Shown here: positions 26,345-33,810 of the stretch, piece by piece
Layout: each line of letters begins with the position of its first letter
How positions within the stretch are numbered: position 1 is the stretch's first letter
Source: Treponema sp.
GTDB lineage: Bacteria > Spirochaetota > Spirochaetia > Treponematales > Treponemataceae
Length of the DNA: 64,000 nt
Direction of reading: 5' to 3'
Assembly (NCBI RefSeq): GCF_017430385.1
Contig: NZ_JAFRNB010000185.1
Location: forward strand, 16,709-80,708
Translations under genes and position numbers: made by a program
The notes under the pieces: model-generated
Told to the model about the DNA's origin: nothing
Seen by the model: the letters and a program-made list of their open reading frames with translations, nothing else
The model's database searches: none

Positions 26345-26368
26345 GCAGAGTTCGTTGAGGAGCTTAGG
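26345..26368 (+). pseudogene. Re-encoded copy of the aminotransferase C-terminus
   Basis: Eight codons encode AEFVEELR, exactly as at 26219-26242 in the gene. Seven of 24 bases differ and every change is synonymous (GCT/GCA, TTT/TTC, GTC/GTT, GAA/GAG twice, TTA/CTT). The preceding codon is TTC (Phe) where the gene has ATC (Ile). No stop follows; the sequence runs into repeat B. Confidence 0.9.
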
Positions 26369-26444
26369 GGTACGGGGGCAAAGCCCCTGTAGAGAGGGTA
26401 GCGGAAAAGCTCTGCTTTGGAGCGAGGGGGAGACTTCCCCCTTT
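26366..26444. repeat. GC-rich intergenic repeat, family B, copy 2
   Basis: AGGGG...CCCCT hairpin, then GAGGGTAGCGGAAAAGC, GGAGCGAGGGGGAGACTT and CCCCC, followed by a TTTTCCAC/TTTCAGT short array (26446-26476). Same block order as copies at 4411, 33718 and 46087. It lies directly upstream of the TPR protein gene. Confidence 0.78.
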
Positions 26445-26501
26445 AATTTTCCATTTTCCACTTTCAGTTTTCCGCTTTTTCTGCCGATAATTAAAGAAGA
26501 T

Positions 26502-27830
26502 ATGAGTACTTTAATTGCTGTTGTTATTATTACGGCTTTTGCTGCGATTGTTCTCTCATTCGCGACCCGAAAAAAGTCTGGTAAAAAGGGGAAGCAGAAG
26601 TCTCGCGCCCAAATTTTGAAGGAATCTACTCGAAAACTTGCTCAGGATCCTCACAACCCGGATGCTCTCATGGCTTTGGGCGATTTATATTACAACGAAC
26701 GAGCATGGGATAAGGCTTATCCGATTTATGAGACTCAGATGAGCGTGGCTCCAGCTCACAAAGAAATTGATATTTTTCGGGCGGCTTTGAGGCAGGGAAT
26801 TTGTGCAGTAAAACTTGAAAAAATTCCCGAGGCATTCAAAGGACTGAGCGCAGCTGTTCAGATTAATCCGAATGATTTTGAAGTAAACTATTATCTTGGC
26901 CTGGCTTTTTATAAAAACAACGAGTTTGAAAAGGCCGTGCCGAGATTTAAAAGAGTTGTCACAGTAAAACCTGAGGCGACGGGCATAGCATCACCTCTCG
27001 GTCTTTCTCTTTATAAAGCAAAGCATTACAAGGAAAGTCTTCCGTATCTCAAACGCGCTTTGGATGAAAATCCTGAGAACAAAGAGGCTCTTTTTGCGAT
27101 GGCCGATGGCATGAACGAAAGCGGCTACGGTGAAAAGGCTATGAAGGTCTTTATGCATCTTCGTCCTGATCCAGAATTTGGTGCAAAGGCTTGTCTTGCG
27201 GCCGGTATGTACCATCTGAAGCTTGGTGAGGCTGACAAGGCCATTCAGGATTTTGAGATTGGCCTCAAGCATCAGAATGCGGCTCCAGAAATTGCGATTG
27301 AGACCCGCTATCGTCTTGCATTGGCTTATTTTGCTCAGAAAACAATCGGCAAGGGCATAGAATGTTTGCAGGCTATTCAGGCCATAAATCCTCAGTACAA
27401 GGATGTTCCGCAGCTTCTTGCACGCTATTCCGAGCTTAACCAGAACCAGAATTTGCAGACTTATCTTATGGCCGGTTCGAGCGATTATGTTGCGCTCTGC
27501 CGAAAAATCGTCTTGAAGTTTTATCAGAAGGCTGTCACAAAAATCGTTGATATTTCGGTCAAGCCTGAAAACATCGAGATTTTGGTCAGCGTTGAATTTA
27601 TCCGTTCGGAAGAGACCCATATTTTCAGATTCTATAGGACTACAGGTGCGGTTGCTGATTTGTATGTCCGCGAGTTCCATTCTCGTGTTACGGAAGCAAA
27701 GGCCGACAAGGGCGTGTGCATTACGGCGGGCTTGTTCAGTGAGGAAGGCCGCAAATACGCAGAAGGCCGCCCTATCGATTTGGTAGATAAGAACGGCCTC
27801 ATTAAGATTTTGAAAAAGATTGATTCTTAG
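26502..27830 (+). CDS. Membrane-anchored tetratricopeptide-repeat protein
   Basis: 442 aa. N-terminal TM helix (LIAVVIITAFAAIVLSFA), a basic linker, then at least six TPR-like units (NPDALMALGDLYYNERAWDKA and following) to about 320 and an alpha/beta C-terminal region. TPR proteins scaffold complexes; partner unknown. The longer frame upstream (from 26262) is repeat-derived and is rejected. The stop overlaps the convergent PlsC-like gene by 4 bp. Confidence 0.85.
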   Translation: MSTLIAVVIITAFAAIVLSFATRKKSGKKGKQKSRAQILKESTRKLAQDPHNPDALMALGDLYYNERAWDKAYPIYETQMSVAPAHKEIDIFRAALRQGICAVKLEKIPEAFKGLSAAVQINPNDFEVNYYLGLAFYKNNEFEKAVPRFKRVVTVKPEATGIASPLGLSLYKAKHYKESLPYLKRALDENPENKEALFAMADGMNESGYGEKAMKVFMHLRPDPEFGAKACLAAGMYHLKLGEADKAIQDFEIGLKHQNAAPEIAIETRYRLALAYFAQKTIGKGIECLQAIQAINPQYKDVPQLLARYSELNQNQNLQTYLMAGSSDYVALCRKIVLKFYQKAVTKIVDISVKPENIEILVSVEFIRSEETHIFRFYRTTGAVADLYVREFHSRVTEAKADKGVCITAGLFSEEGRKYAEGRPIDLVDKNGLIKILKKIDS

Positions 27831-28723
27831 CGCAGCTTTTCGATTTTATCGTGCTGCTCGTCAAAAATTTCCATGATATGGTCGATGACTTTCTGCTTTG
27901 GATCCGGCTCGCTCTCTGGGAGAGTTGCGAGATAATCCTTGCGGAACTGTTTGCAGTCAATTACCGGGCTTGCAGTGAAAATCTGAACATCCGGTGCAAC
28001 CAAGTCTGCGAGCATATCATCCGGGTTGTTCATGTCGATTGTGAGCGCGCTTCCGTTGATTGTTACCAAAATCATTACATCGAACATTCGCAAGTATGAG
28101 TCAATTTCGCGCAAACCTCGTTTTGTCTCCGGGTGACCAGGGCGGTAGCGTGTGCCGCTTGGGAATACAAGAATAACTTCGCCGTCACGCTTGCATTTAT
28201 CCATTGCGCGCATTGCTGCGAGATTGATTGTGCGGGCGCGTTTTTCTTCTTCAATTTTTTCTTCTTCAGATTTTGCCTTTTCCTCAGCTTTTGTGAGAGA
28301 GCGGGTAGGGTAAATTACAACCCTTGTGAAACTTTCTGCAAAGGCACGGACAAGCGGGTTTGCTTCGTTGAGCTTCATTCCGGCAATTGCGACGATTCGT
28401 TTTGAAAGGTCTTTGCCGTCTTCGCCTAAATCGTGCTCCAAAAGGTAGCAGAGTGCCGGAAGGTCAGTGTTGGAATAGTGCTCCATGAGAATAAGACCGT
28501 GCTTTCCGTTTTTAACCGCGTCCAAAAAAGCGCGGAAATTTTCTTTGCCCTCAAGACGGCTTCCTTCAGCCATGTTTTCTGCGACAAGAGCATCCATGAA
28601 TTTGCGTGTCTGCGGATTTTCCTTTTGATAAACATTTGTTTCGTCAATTTTTGCAGCTGCAACCGAAAGATTTGCGATTTGTTTGAGCATGTCTGCATAT
28701 TTTTCGCGAAGTGAAATTGCCAT
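27827..28723 (-). CDS. PlsC-like acyltransferase (1-acylglycerol-3-phosphate or glycerol-3-phosphate type)
   Basis: 298 aa. Catalytic HX4D motif as HYSNTD, and VFPSGTRYRPG as the FPEGTR-like substrate motif. No obvious TM helix, which suggests a peripheral or soluble enzyme like chloroplast-type glycerol-3-phosphate acyltransferases. Central Lys/Glu-rich insert (SLTKAEEKAKSEEEK). Makes phosphatidic acid precursors for membranes. GAGGAA ribosome site. Confidence 0.8.
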   Translation of the reverse strand: MAISLREKYADMLKQIANLSVAAAKIDETNVYQKENPQTRKFMDALVAENMAEGSRLEGKENFRAFLDAVKNGKHGLILMEHYSNTDLPALCYLLEHDLGEDGKDLSKRIVAIAGMKLNEANPLVRAFAESFTRVVIYPTRSLTKAEEKAKSEEEKIEEEKRARTINLAAMRAMDKCKRDGEVILVFPSGTRYRPGHPETKRGLREIDSYLRMFDVMILVTINGSALTIDMNNPDDMLADLVAPDVQIFTASPVIDCKQFRKDYLATLPESEPDPKQKVIDHIMEIFDEQHDKIEKLR

Positions 28724-28807
28724 AAATTCCTCGATAAAAATATAATTCCCTTATTTTAAAGCTGATATTGATTTTTAGCAAGTAAAAGGGAAAGTTGCTT
28801 TTAAAAT

Positions 28808-28832
28808 AAAAAACTTCCGTGCTTGACGGAAG
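28808..28832 (-). terminator. Terminator after tRNA-Ala
   Basis: On the minus strand CTTCCGT-CAAGC-ACGGAAG is followed by six T. It lies 4 nt past the tRNA 3' end. Confidence 0.88.
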
Positions 28833-28836
28833 CTGT

Positions 28837-28909
28837 TGGAGACGATCGGACTCGAACCGACCACCCTTTGATTGCGAACCAAATGCTCTACCAGATGAGC
28901 TACGCCCCC
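28837..28909 (-). tRNA. tRNA-Ala (anticodon CGC)
   Basis: 73 nt. Acceptor GGGGGCG pairs with CGTCTCC and includes the G3-U70 pair that defines alanine identity; discriminator A. Anticodon loop TTCGCAA gives CGC, reading GCG. T-arm has GGTTCGAGTCC. TATAAT lies upstream on the minus strand. Confidence 0.95.
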
Positions 28910-28981
28910 AATAAGTATTTTTATATTATAGCATTGAAATAAAAATTTCAACTGTCATTCCGAGCCGTCCCCATGCGGGCA

Positions 28982-29005
28982 TCAGAGCTTCAACAGGCAA
29001 TTGTC
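28982..29005 (-). pseudogene. Re-encoded copy of the nrdG C-terminus
   Basis: Reads D-N-C-L-L-K-L-stop where the gene end (29088-29111) reads H-N-C-L-M-K-L-stop. Changes include CTA/CTC and stop TAA/TGA, both silent, plus CAC/GAC and ATG/TTG. Similarity continues past the stop into an H1-like hairpin (GCCCGCATGGGGACGGC). Confidence 0.85.
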
Positions 29006-29080
29006 GACATCCATGTCGTGACAAGTTTTTGACAAGCAAAAACTTGCGGATTTATTTTCTTTGTGCCGCCTCCATGCGGC
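29005..29080 (-). repeat. H1-H2-H3 hairpin element after nrdG
   Basis: Minus-strand order: H1 GCCGC-ATGGAG-GCGGC (29065-29080), H2 CAAGTTTTT...AAAAACTTG (29022-29046), H3 CGACA-TGGA-TGTCG (29005-29018). H1 faces the intact nrdG end and H3 touches the re-encoded end, the same order as after the aminotransferase gene. Confidence 0.88.
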
Positions 29081-29087
29081 GCATAAA

Positions 29088-29594
29088 TTATAGCTTCATC
29101 AGGCAATTGTGTTCTAGGTCGATGATTCGCTGGTTGCGGCTTCCGCGGAAGTTTAGCGTCAGGTCGCGCTCTTTTTCGATGAACGGACCGTCAATCAGAA
29201 CATTTATGCAGGCCAACATTCGGTTTGTGAAAGGCGTGTGCTTGCGACCGTCAGCAGGGAGCAAATCTTTGTCGTAGAGATAGCCTGTGAAACACCAGAT
29301 ATTTTTGTTCGGAAGCTCTTTTTTGACCCTTTCCAAAAACGGTGCGAGGACTTCCTGATTTTCTTCTTCAAACGGCTCTCCGCCAAGCACTGTTAGCCCG
29401 GCAATATGAGCTGGCTTGAGTGCTTCGATGATTTCATCTTCGGTCTCTTTGGTGAAAGGATTTCCGAAGTTAAAATCCCATGTAATCTGATTGTGGCAGC
29501 CCTTGCAGTGGACTCGGCAACCTGAGACGAACAGTGAGACGCGAACGCCCAAGCCGTCAGCGATATCGATTTTTTTAATTATTCCGTAGTTCAT
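29088..29594 (-). CDS. nrdG: Anaerobic ribonucleoside-triphosphate reductase activating protein
   Basis: 168 aa radical SAM enzyme. Cluster motif CRVHCKGC (C-x3-C-x2-C) near the N-terminus; GGEP (LGGEPFEEEN) is the SAM-binding stretch. It installs the glycyl radical on NrdD, encoded just upstream on the same strand. The start MNYGIIKKID is the family-typical N-terminus; a 13-codon upstream extension is not used by homologues. Its last codons are duplicated downstream. Confidence 0.93.
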   Translation of the reverse strand: MNYGIIKKIDIADGLGVRVSLFVSGCRVHCKGCHNQITWDFNFGNPFTKETEDEIIEALKPAHIAGLTVLGGEPFEEENQEVLAPFLERVKKELPNKNIWCFTGYLYDKDLLPADGRKHTPFTNRMLACINVLIDGPFIEKERDLTLNFRGSRNQRIIDLEHNCLMKL

Positions 29595-29625
29595 ATTTTT
29601 TTTAGAAAAAGATTGCCTGGTCGAG

Positions 29626-29650
29626 CCAGGCAATACAAGTGTGTCATGAT
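29626..29650 (-). promoter_or_regulatory. Hairpin between nrdD and nrdG
   Basis: A 9-bp inverted repeat, ATTGCCTGG and CCAGGCAAT around TCGAG, just upstream of nrdG on the minus strand and followed by CTTTTTC. It could attenuate or process the nrdD-nrdG transcript; this is inference. Confidence 0.45.
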
Positions 29651-29705
29651 ATTGTCATTTTCCGGCTAAGGACAGCATTGCCGCCCTATTTAGCCATGGG
29701 AATTT

Positions 29706-31883
29706 TTACAAGTGCAAGACTCGCTCTTTGATTTCCTGAGTGCGGCCCTGGTTCCAGTACTGGGTGCCGATGTATCCGCATGTTCGGCGGGCTACATTCA
29801 TTGTGGCCTGATCTTTGTTGCCGCAGTTCGGGCACTGCCATACGAGCTTGTTGTCGCTGTCGGTTACGATTTTGATTTCACCTGTGTAACCGCATTTCTG
29901 GCAGCAGTCACTCTTGGTGTTGAGTTCGGCATACATGATGTTGTCATAGATATGCTTGAGAAGTGTCATGACGGCCGGAATGTTGTTTTCCATGTTTGGA
30001 ACTTCAACATAGCTTACGGCACCGCCCGGAGAAAGCTCCTGGAACTGGCTTTCAAAGCTGAGCTTTGTGAATGCGTCCATCTTCTCTGTGACATGAACAT
30101 GATAGCTGTTCGTGATGTAGTTTTTGTCCGTAACGCCCGGAATTTCACCGAATCGCTTTTTGAGGCATTTTGCGAACTTATATGTAGTTGATTCAAGCGG
30201 AGTGCCGTAGAGTGAGAATGCGATGTTTGACGCTGCTTTCCACTCGGCACATTTTTCGTTGAGGTGCTTCATGATTTCGATTGCGAATGGCGTTGCGCTT
30301 GGGTCTGTATGTGGTTTGCCTGTCATGTAGCGTACACATTCACACAATCCTGCGTAACCCAAAGAAATTGTTGAGTAACCGCCGAAAAGCAGTTTGTCGA
30401 TTGTTTCACCTTTTTCGAGGCGGGCAAGGGCACCGTGCTGCCAGAGGATTGGAGCGACATCGCTTGGGGTGCCGAGCAATCGCTGGTGTCGGCGCATGAG
30501 TGCTTTGTGGCAAAGTTCAAGTCGCTCATCGAAAATTTCCCAGAATGACTTGTAATCTCCGTTTGAAGAGCAGGCTACGTCTACAAGGTTGATTGTGACT
30601 ACACCCTGATTGAAGCGGCCATAATATTTTGGTTTGCCATGCTCGTCGAGATATGGTGTAAGGAATGAGCGGCAGCCCATGCATGGGTAGCAGTTTCCCT
30701 TGCCGTTTGCATCGACTTTGAGTTCGAGCATTTTCTTTTCGGAAATGTAATCCGGAACCAAGCGGCGAGCCGTACATTTTGCGGCAAGCTCTGTGAGTGG
30801 GTAATATTTTGCGCCTGGCTCGATGTTGTCCGGTTCGAGGACATAAATGAGTTTTGGGAATGCCGGTGTGACCCAGAAGCCCTTTTCGTTTTTAACGCCC
30901 TGATAACGCTGTTTGAGCATTTCTTCGATAATCATGGCGAGGTCGGCCTTTTCCTGCTCGTTCTTTGCTTCGTTGAGATACATGAAGACTGTGATGAACG
31001 GAGACTGGCCGTTTGTTGTCATGAGAGTGACGACCTGATACTGAATTGTCTGAACGCCACGGGTGATTTCGTCACGGATTCGCATTTCGACGATTTTGTT
31101 GAACTGTTCGTCGGTGAATTTTAAGCCTGTCTGCTCCTCAACGCGCATTGTCTCGCGCTGGAACTTTTTGCGGCTTACTTCTACGAACGGAGCCAGGTGT
31201 GCGAGAGAGATTGACTGACCACCGTACTGAGAAGAAGCGACCTGTGCGATAATCTGAGTTGCGATGTTGCAGGCTGTTGAGAATGAATGTGGTGTGTCGA
31301 TTTTTGTGCCTGAGATGACTGTGCCGTTCTGGAGCATGTCCTCAAGGTTGACCAAATCACAGTTGTGCATGTGCTGTGCGAAATAGTCGGCATCGTGGAA
31401 GTGGATGAGACCTTCATCGTGAGCCTTTACGATGTCCTCGTCGAGAAGGAATCGTTTTGTGATGTCTTTTGATACTTCGCCGGCCATGTAGTCGCGCTGA
31501 ACTGAAACGACTGTTGAGTTTTTGTTTGAGTTTTCTTGTTTGACTTCCTCATTGTTGCATTCGAGAAGAGAAAGAATCTGCGAGTCCGTAGAATTGGCAC
31601 GACGCATGAGCTGGTGCTGGTAGCGATATGTGATGTATTTTTTTGCGATGTCGAATGCACCGGCCTTCATGATGGCCTTTTCTACCAAGTCCTGAATGGC
31701 TTCGACATTCATTTCGTGATTCTCAGCGGCGCACTGCTTTTCGATGTTCTCCGCAATGCTGTTGATTGTTGTACCTGCAAGCTGCTCCGACGGTGGAACT
31801 TCATTGTTCGCTTTTGAAATGGCCGTAATGATTTTGTGGATGTCAAATACGACTTCTTCACCGTTGCGTTTGATAATTTTCAT
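29706..31883 (-). CDS. nrdD: Anaerobic ribonucleoside-triphosphate reductase, class III
   Basis: 725 aa. N-terminal ATP-cone (IIKRNGEEVVFDIHKI) for allosteric control, a large 10-stranded barrel with NGQSPF and CYPCMGCRSFL, a C-terminal zinc site (CQKC and CPNC) and the glycyl-radical motif RRTCGYIG with Gly about 703. Makes dNTPs without oxygen, matching an anaerobe. ATG 31883 has GGAGGGG 7 nt upstream; the longer frame lacks support. nrdG follows. Confidence 0.96.
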   Translation of the reverse strand: MKIIKRNGEEVVFDIHKIITAISKANNEVPPSEQLAGTTINSIAENIEKQCAAENHEMNVEAIQDLVEKAIMKAGAFDIAKKYITYRYQHQLMRRANSTDSQILSLLECNNEEVKQENSNKNSTVVSVQRDYMAGEVSKDITKRFLLDEDIVKAHDEGLIHFHDADYFAQHMHNCDLVNLEDMLQNGTVISGTKIDTPHSFSTACNIATQIIAQVASSQYGGQSISLAHLAPFVEVSRKKFQRETMRVEEQTGLKFTDEQFNKIVEMRIRDEITRGVQTIQYQVVTLMTTNGQSPFITVFMYLNEAKNEQEKADLAMIIEEMLKQRYQGVKNEKGFWVTPAFPKLIYVLEPDNIEPGAKYYPLTELAAKCTARRLVPDYISEKKMLELKVDANGKGNCYPCMGCRSFLTPYLDEHGKPKYYGRFNQGVVTINLVDVACSSNGDYKSFWEIFDERLELCHKALMRRHQRLLGTPSDVAPILWQHGALARLEKGETIDKLLFGGYSTISLGYAGLCECVRYMTGKPHTDPSATPFAIEIMKHLNEKCAEWKAASNIAFSLYGTPLESTTYKFAKCLKKRFGEIPGVTDKNYITNSYHVHVTEKMDAFTKLSFESQFQELSPGGAVSYVEVPNMENNIPAVMTLLKHIYDNIMYAELNTKSDCCQKCGYTGEIKIVTDSDNKLVWQCPNCGNKDQATMNVARRTCGYIGTQYWNQGRTQEIKERVLHL

Positions 31884-31948
31884 GCCGATGCCCCTCCAGA
31901 CATTAAATAATATTTTAAAAAAAATGCTTGACAAATTCGAATTTCTGT

Positions 31949-31989
31949 GTAGTGTCTGTCACCTTAATTATTGGCTAAAATGACACTAC
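31949..31989. promoter_or_regulatory. Inverted repeat upstream of nrdD
   Basis: GTAGTGTC (31949-31956) and GACACTAC (31982-31989), just above a TTGTCA/TATTAT promoter on the minus strand. The ACACT/AGTGT half-sites recall NrdR boxes, but spacing differs from the paired 16-bp boxes of that regulator, so the assignment is tentative. Confidence 0.42.
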
Positions 31990-32178
31990 CTATAGCGTTT
32001 TTTTGTAATTTTCAAAATCATAATTCCACAAGGGATTTTAGTCAATCCGTTTTTTGAAGAAAGTCAATAAAATCAAAAAGAAGTCGGTTTTTTCTAAGCA
32101 ATACCAAATTTGCTAAAAATTGAAAATTTCGCTACAATTTCTATAAATCATCTTAAAACAAATAGTTAGGAGTCAAAA

Positions 32179-32550
32179 ATGAAATCAACAAAAATTCTTT
32201 CGGCACTCGTCGCAGTGCTCTTCCTGTTTGCGGTAGTTCCGCTCGCAGCATCAGGCAAGTCAGATTCTTCAAATAAAGAGGAACAAAAGAAAGAGCAGAA
32301 AGTTGAGAAATCGGAATCAGACAAAAAAAAGGCAACAAAATCTTCTGAAAAAGAGTCAGAATCAGAGTCAGAAAATATAAAAGAAGGATTCAAGGAAGCT
32401 GGAAAAGCCGTCGGCACTGCTGGCAAGGAAGTCGGTAAGGCTGCGAAAGGTGTCGGAAAGGAAATTGGTTCCGCCGCAAAATCTTTTGGAAAAGGCGTAA
32501 AACAGGCTTTCTCTTCGGATTCTGAAGATTCAGACTCAAAAAAAGACTAG
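32179..32550 (+). CDS. Small secreted Lys/Glu/Ser-rich protein
   Basis: 123 aa. Signal peptide 1-25 (ALVAVLFLFAVVPLAASG). A highly charged Ser/Lys/Glu segment follows, then an amphipathic Gly/Ala/Lys helix region with repeated GKAVG, GKEVG, KGVGKEIG. Resembles periplasmic or envelope helical proteins; no named family. TTGCTA/TACAAT (17-nt spacer) and a TTAGGAG ribosome site support expression. kduI follows after 39 bp and may be co-transcribed. Confidence 0.68.
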   Translation: MKSTKILSALVAVLFLFAVVPLAASGKSDSSNKEEQKKEQKVEKSESDKKKATKSSEKESESESENIKEGFKEAGKAVGTAGKEVGKAAKGVGKEIGSAAKSFGKGVKQAFSSDSEDSDSKKD

Positions 32551-32589
32551 GTTATCGGGCTAGTTCCGGTAGGCACACAGGAGAAAATC

Positions 32590-33432
32590 ATGGACATTCG
32601 TTACTCAACAGGTAAAGAGCCGTTCAAAAGAATGACTACTGAAGAAATTCGCGATGAATTTCTCATCGAGAACATTTTCATCAAAAATGATGTTACTGCA
32701 GTTTACAGCCACATCGACCGAATCGTAACTTTGGGCTGTATGCCTGTTGACGAGACAGTTAAGCTCGACAAAAACATCGATGCAATGAAAGACTTCGGCG
32801 TTGATTTCTTCTTGCAGCGTCGCGAGCTTGGTATGATTAACATCGGTGGTGACGGTCTTGTCGTTGCGGATGGAAAAACTTATGAGGTAAAACACTACGA
32901 TGCGCTTTATCTCGGTGCTGGCACAAAAGAAGTCACACTGGCTTCAAAAGATGCTTCAAAACCTGCAAAATTCTACATGAACTCAACTCCGGCTCACTGC
33001 ACTTACCCAAGCCGAATCATCACTTATGAGCAGGCAAACCATGTTCACATGGGAAGTGCTGCAGAATCAAACGACCGAACAATCAACCAGTACATTCACC
33101 CGTCAATTTTGGACACATGTCAGCTTTCAATGGGAATGACACACTTGGAGACTGGTTCAGTATGGAACACAATGCCGGCTCATACACACGAACGCCGTAT
33201 GGAAGTTTACTTCTATTTTGATTTCCCGGAAGATCAGATTGTATTCCATTTCATGGGCGAGCCAAATCAGACACGCCACATCGTAATGCACAACAACGAA
33301 GCCGTAATCAACCCAAGCTGGAGCATCCACTCAGGCTGCGGCACAAGCAACTACACTTTCATCTGGAGCATGGGCGGCGAAAACCGAACATACACCGACC
33401 AGGACTGGATCCGCACTCCTGACCTGCGATAG
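32590..33432 (+). CDS. kduI: 5-dehydro-4-deoxy-D-glucuronate isomerase
   Basis: 280 aa cupin, full length. The metal-binding stretch PAHTHERRMEVYFYF and VINPSWSIHSGCGTSNYTFIW are KduI hallmarks. Converts 5-keto-4-deoxyuronate from pectin lyase products to 3-deoxy-D-glycero-2,5-hexodiulosonate. Together with the pectinesterase at 46921 it supports pectin catabolism; no other kdu gene is here. AGGAGAA ribosome site. Its last codons IRTPDLR-stop recur three times downstream. Confidence 0.94.
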   Translation: MDIRYSTGKEPFKRMTTEEIRDEFLIENIFIKNDVTAVYSHIDRIVTLGCMPVDETVKLDKNIDAMKDFGVDFFLQRRELGMINIGGDGLVVADGKTYEVKHYDALYLGAGTKEVTLASKDASKPAKFYMNSTPAHCTYPSRIITYEQANHVHMGSAAESNDRTINQYIHPSILDTCQLSMGMTHLETGSVWNTMPAHTHERRMEVYFYFDFPEDQIVFHFMGEPNQTRHIVMHNNEAVINPSWSIHSGCGTSNYTFIWSMGGENRTYTDQDWIRTPDLR

Positions 33433-33487
33433 CAGGGCGGGAGAAGTTCAATAACTTCCTTGCAGGACGAGGCGGCTTGGTCGCCTC
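33433..33487 (+). repeat. Hairpin spacer 1 after kduI
   Basis: Contains GAAGTT-CAAT-AACTTC (33443-33458) and GAGGCG-GCTTGGT-CGCCTC (33469-33487). Shares TTCCTTGC with spacer 2. It lies between the true kduI end and its first re-encoded copy. Confidence 0.65.
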
Positions 33488-33511
33488 ATACGCACACCGG
33501 ATTTACGTTAG
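33488..33511 (+). pseudogene. Re-encoded kduI C-terminus, copy 2
   Basis: Encodes I-R-T-P-D-L-R-stop, identical to the true gene end at 33409-33432. Seven bases differ and all are synonymous: ATC/ATA, ACT/ACA, CCT/CCG, GAC/GAT, CTG/TTA, CGA/CGT. Confidence 0.92.
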
Positions 33512-33567
33512 TAAATACGGTGGTTTATAATAGGTTCCTTGCGTACGCGGCGGGCTTGCCCGACCGC
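33512..33567 (+). repeat. Hairpin spacer 2 after kduI
   Basis: Contains GCGGCGGGC-TT-GCCCGACCGC (33547-33567, one bulged A) and the TTCCTTGC word shared with spacer 1. Lies between copies 2 and 3 of the gene end. Confidence 0.65.
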
Positions 33568-33591
33568 ATATGCACTCCAGATCTTAGATAG
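33568..33591 (+). pseudogene. Re-encoded kduI C-terminus, copy 3
   Basis: Encodes I-C-T-P-D-L-R-stop. Relative to the gene, CCT/CCA, GAC/GAT, CTG/CTT, CGA/AGA and ATC/ATA are silent; only CGC/TGC changes an amino acid. Confidence 0.9.
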
Positions 33592-33628
33592 ACTATTTGT
33601 TGCGAGCATGGAGCGAGCGAGAGGTAGA

Positions 33629-33690
33629 GAGAATTTTCACAGAAAATTCTCGTACGAACTCAAAAATCCACGGATGGATTTTTGAGTTCG
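33629..33690 (+). repeat. H2-H3 hairpin element between kduI end copies 3 and 4
   Basis: H2 GAGAATTTTC...GAAAATTCTC (33629-33651) and H3 with 16-bp arms around CGGA (33655-33690, core AAAAATCCA-CGGA-TGGATTTTT). A weak GCATGGAGC stretch at 33606-33614 may be a decayed H1. H3 abuts copy 4. Confidence 0.85.
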
Positions 33691-33691
33691 A

Positions 33692-33712
33692 AGCACTCCG
33701 GATTTACGATAG
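33692..33712 (+). pseudogene. Re-encoded kduI C-terminus, copy 4
   Basis: Encodes S-T-P-D-L-R-stop. CCT/CCG, GAC/GAT and CTG/TTA are silent; the Arg codon before Thr is replaced by AGC. Repeat B follows directly. Confidence 0.88.
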
Positions 33713-33717
33713 TGGTT

Positions 33718-33803
33718 CGGGGGATCTTAAGGGGCTTGCCCCTTAGGAGAAGGGGTAGCGGAAAACGCGAAGCGGTTGTAGCGAGGGGAAGACTTTCCCC
33801 TTT
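33718..33803. repeat. GC-rich intergenic repeat, family B, copy 3
   Basis: AAGGGG-CTTG-CCCCTT hairpin, then GGGGTAGCGGAAAACGCG, AGCGAGGGGAAGACTTT and CCCC. Sits after the last kduI end copy and before the convergent TetR gene end. Confidence 0.78.
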
Positions 33804-33810
33804 ATTTTTT

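Noticed and set aside
26262..26501. 80-codon N-terminal extension of the TPR protein
   Set aside because: It is encoded by the hairpin element, the re-encoded gene end and repeat B; the TM helix at MSTLIAVV is a natural N-terminus.
31949..31989. Confident NrdR box call before nrdD
   Set aside because: Half-sites resemble NrdR boxes but the spacing and outer bases do not; kept only as a tentative inverted repeat.
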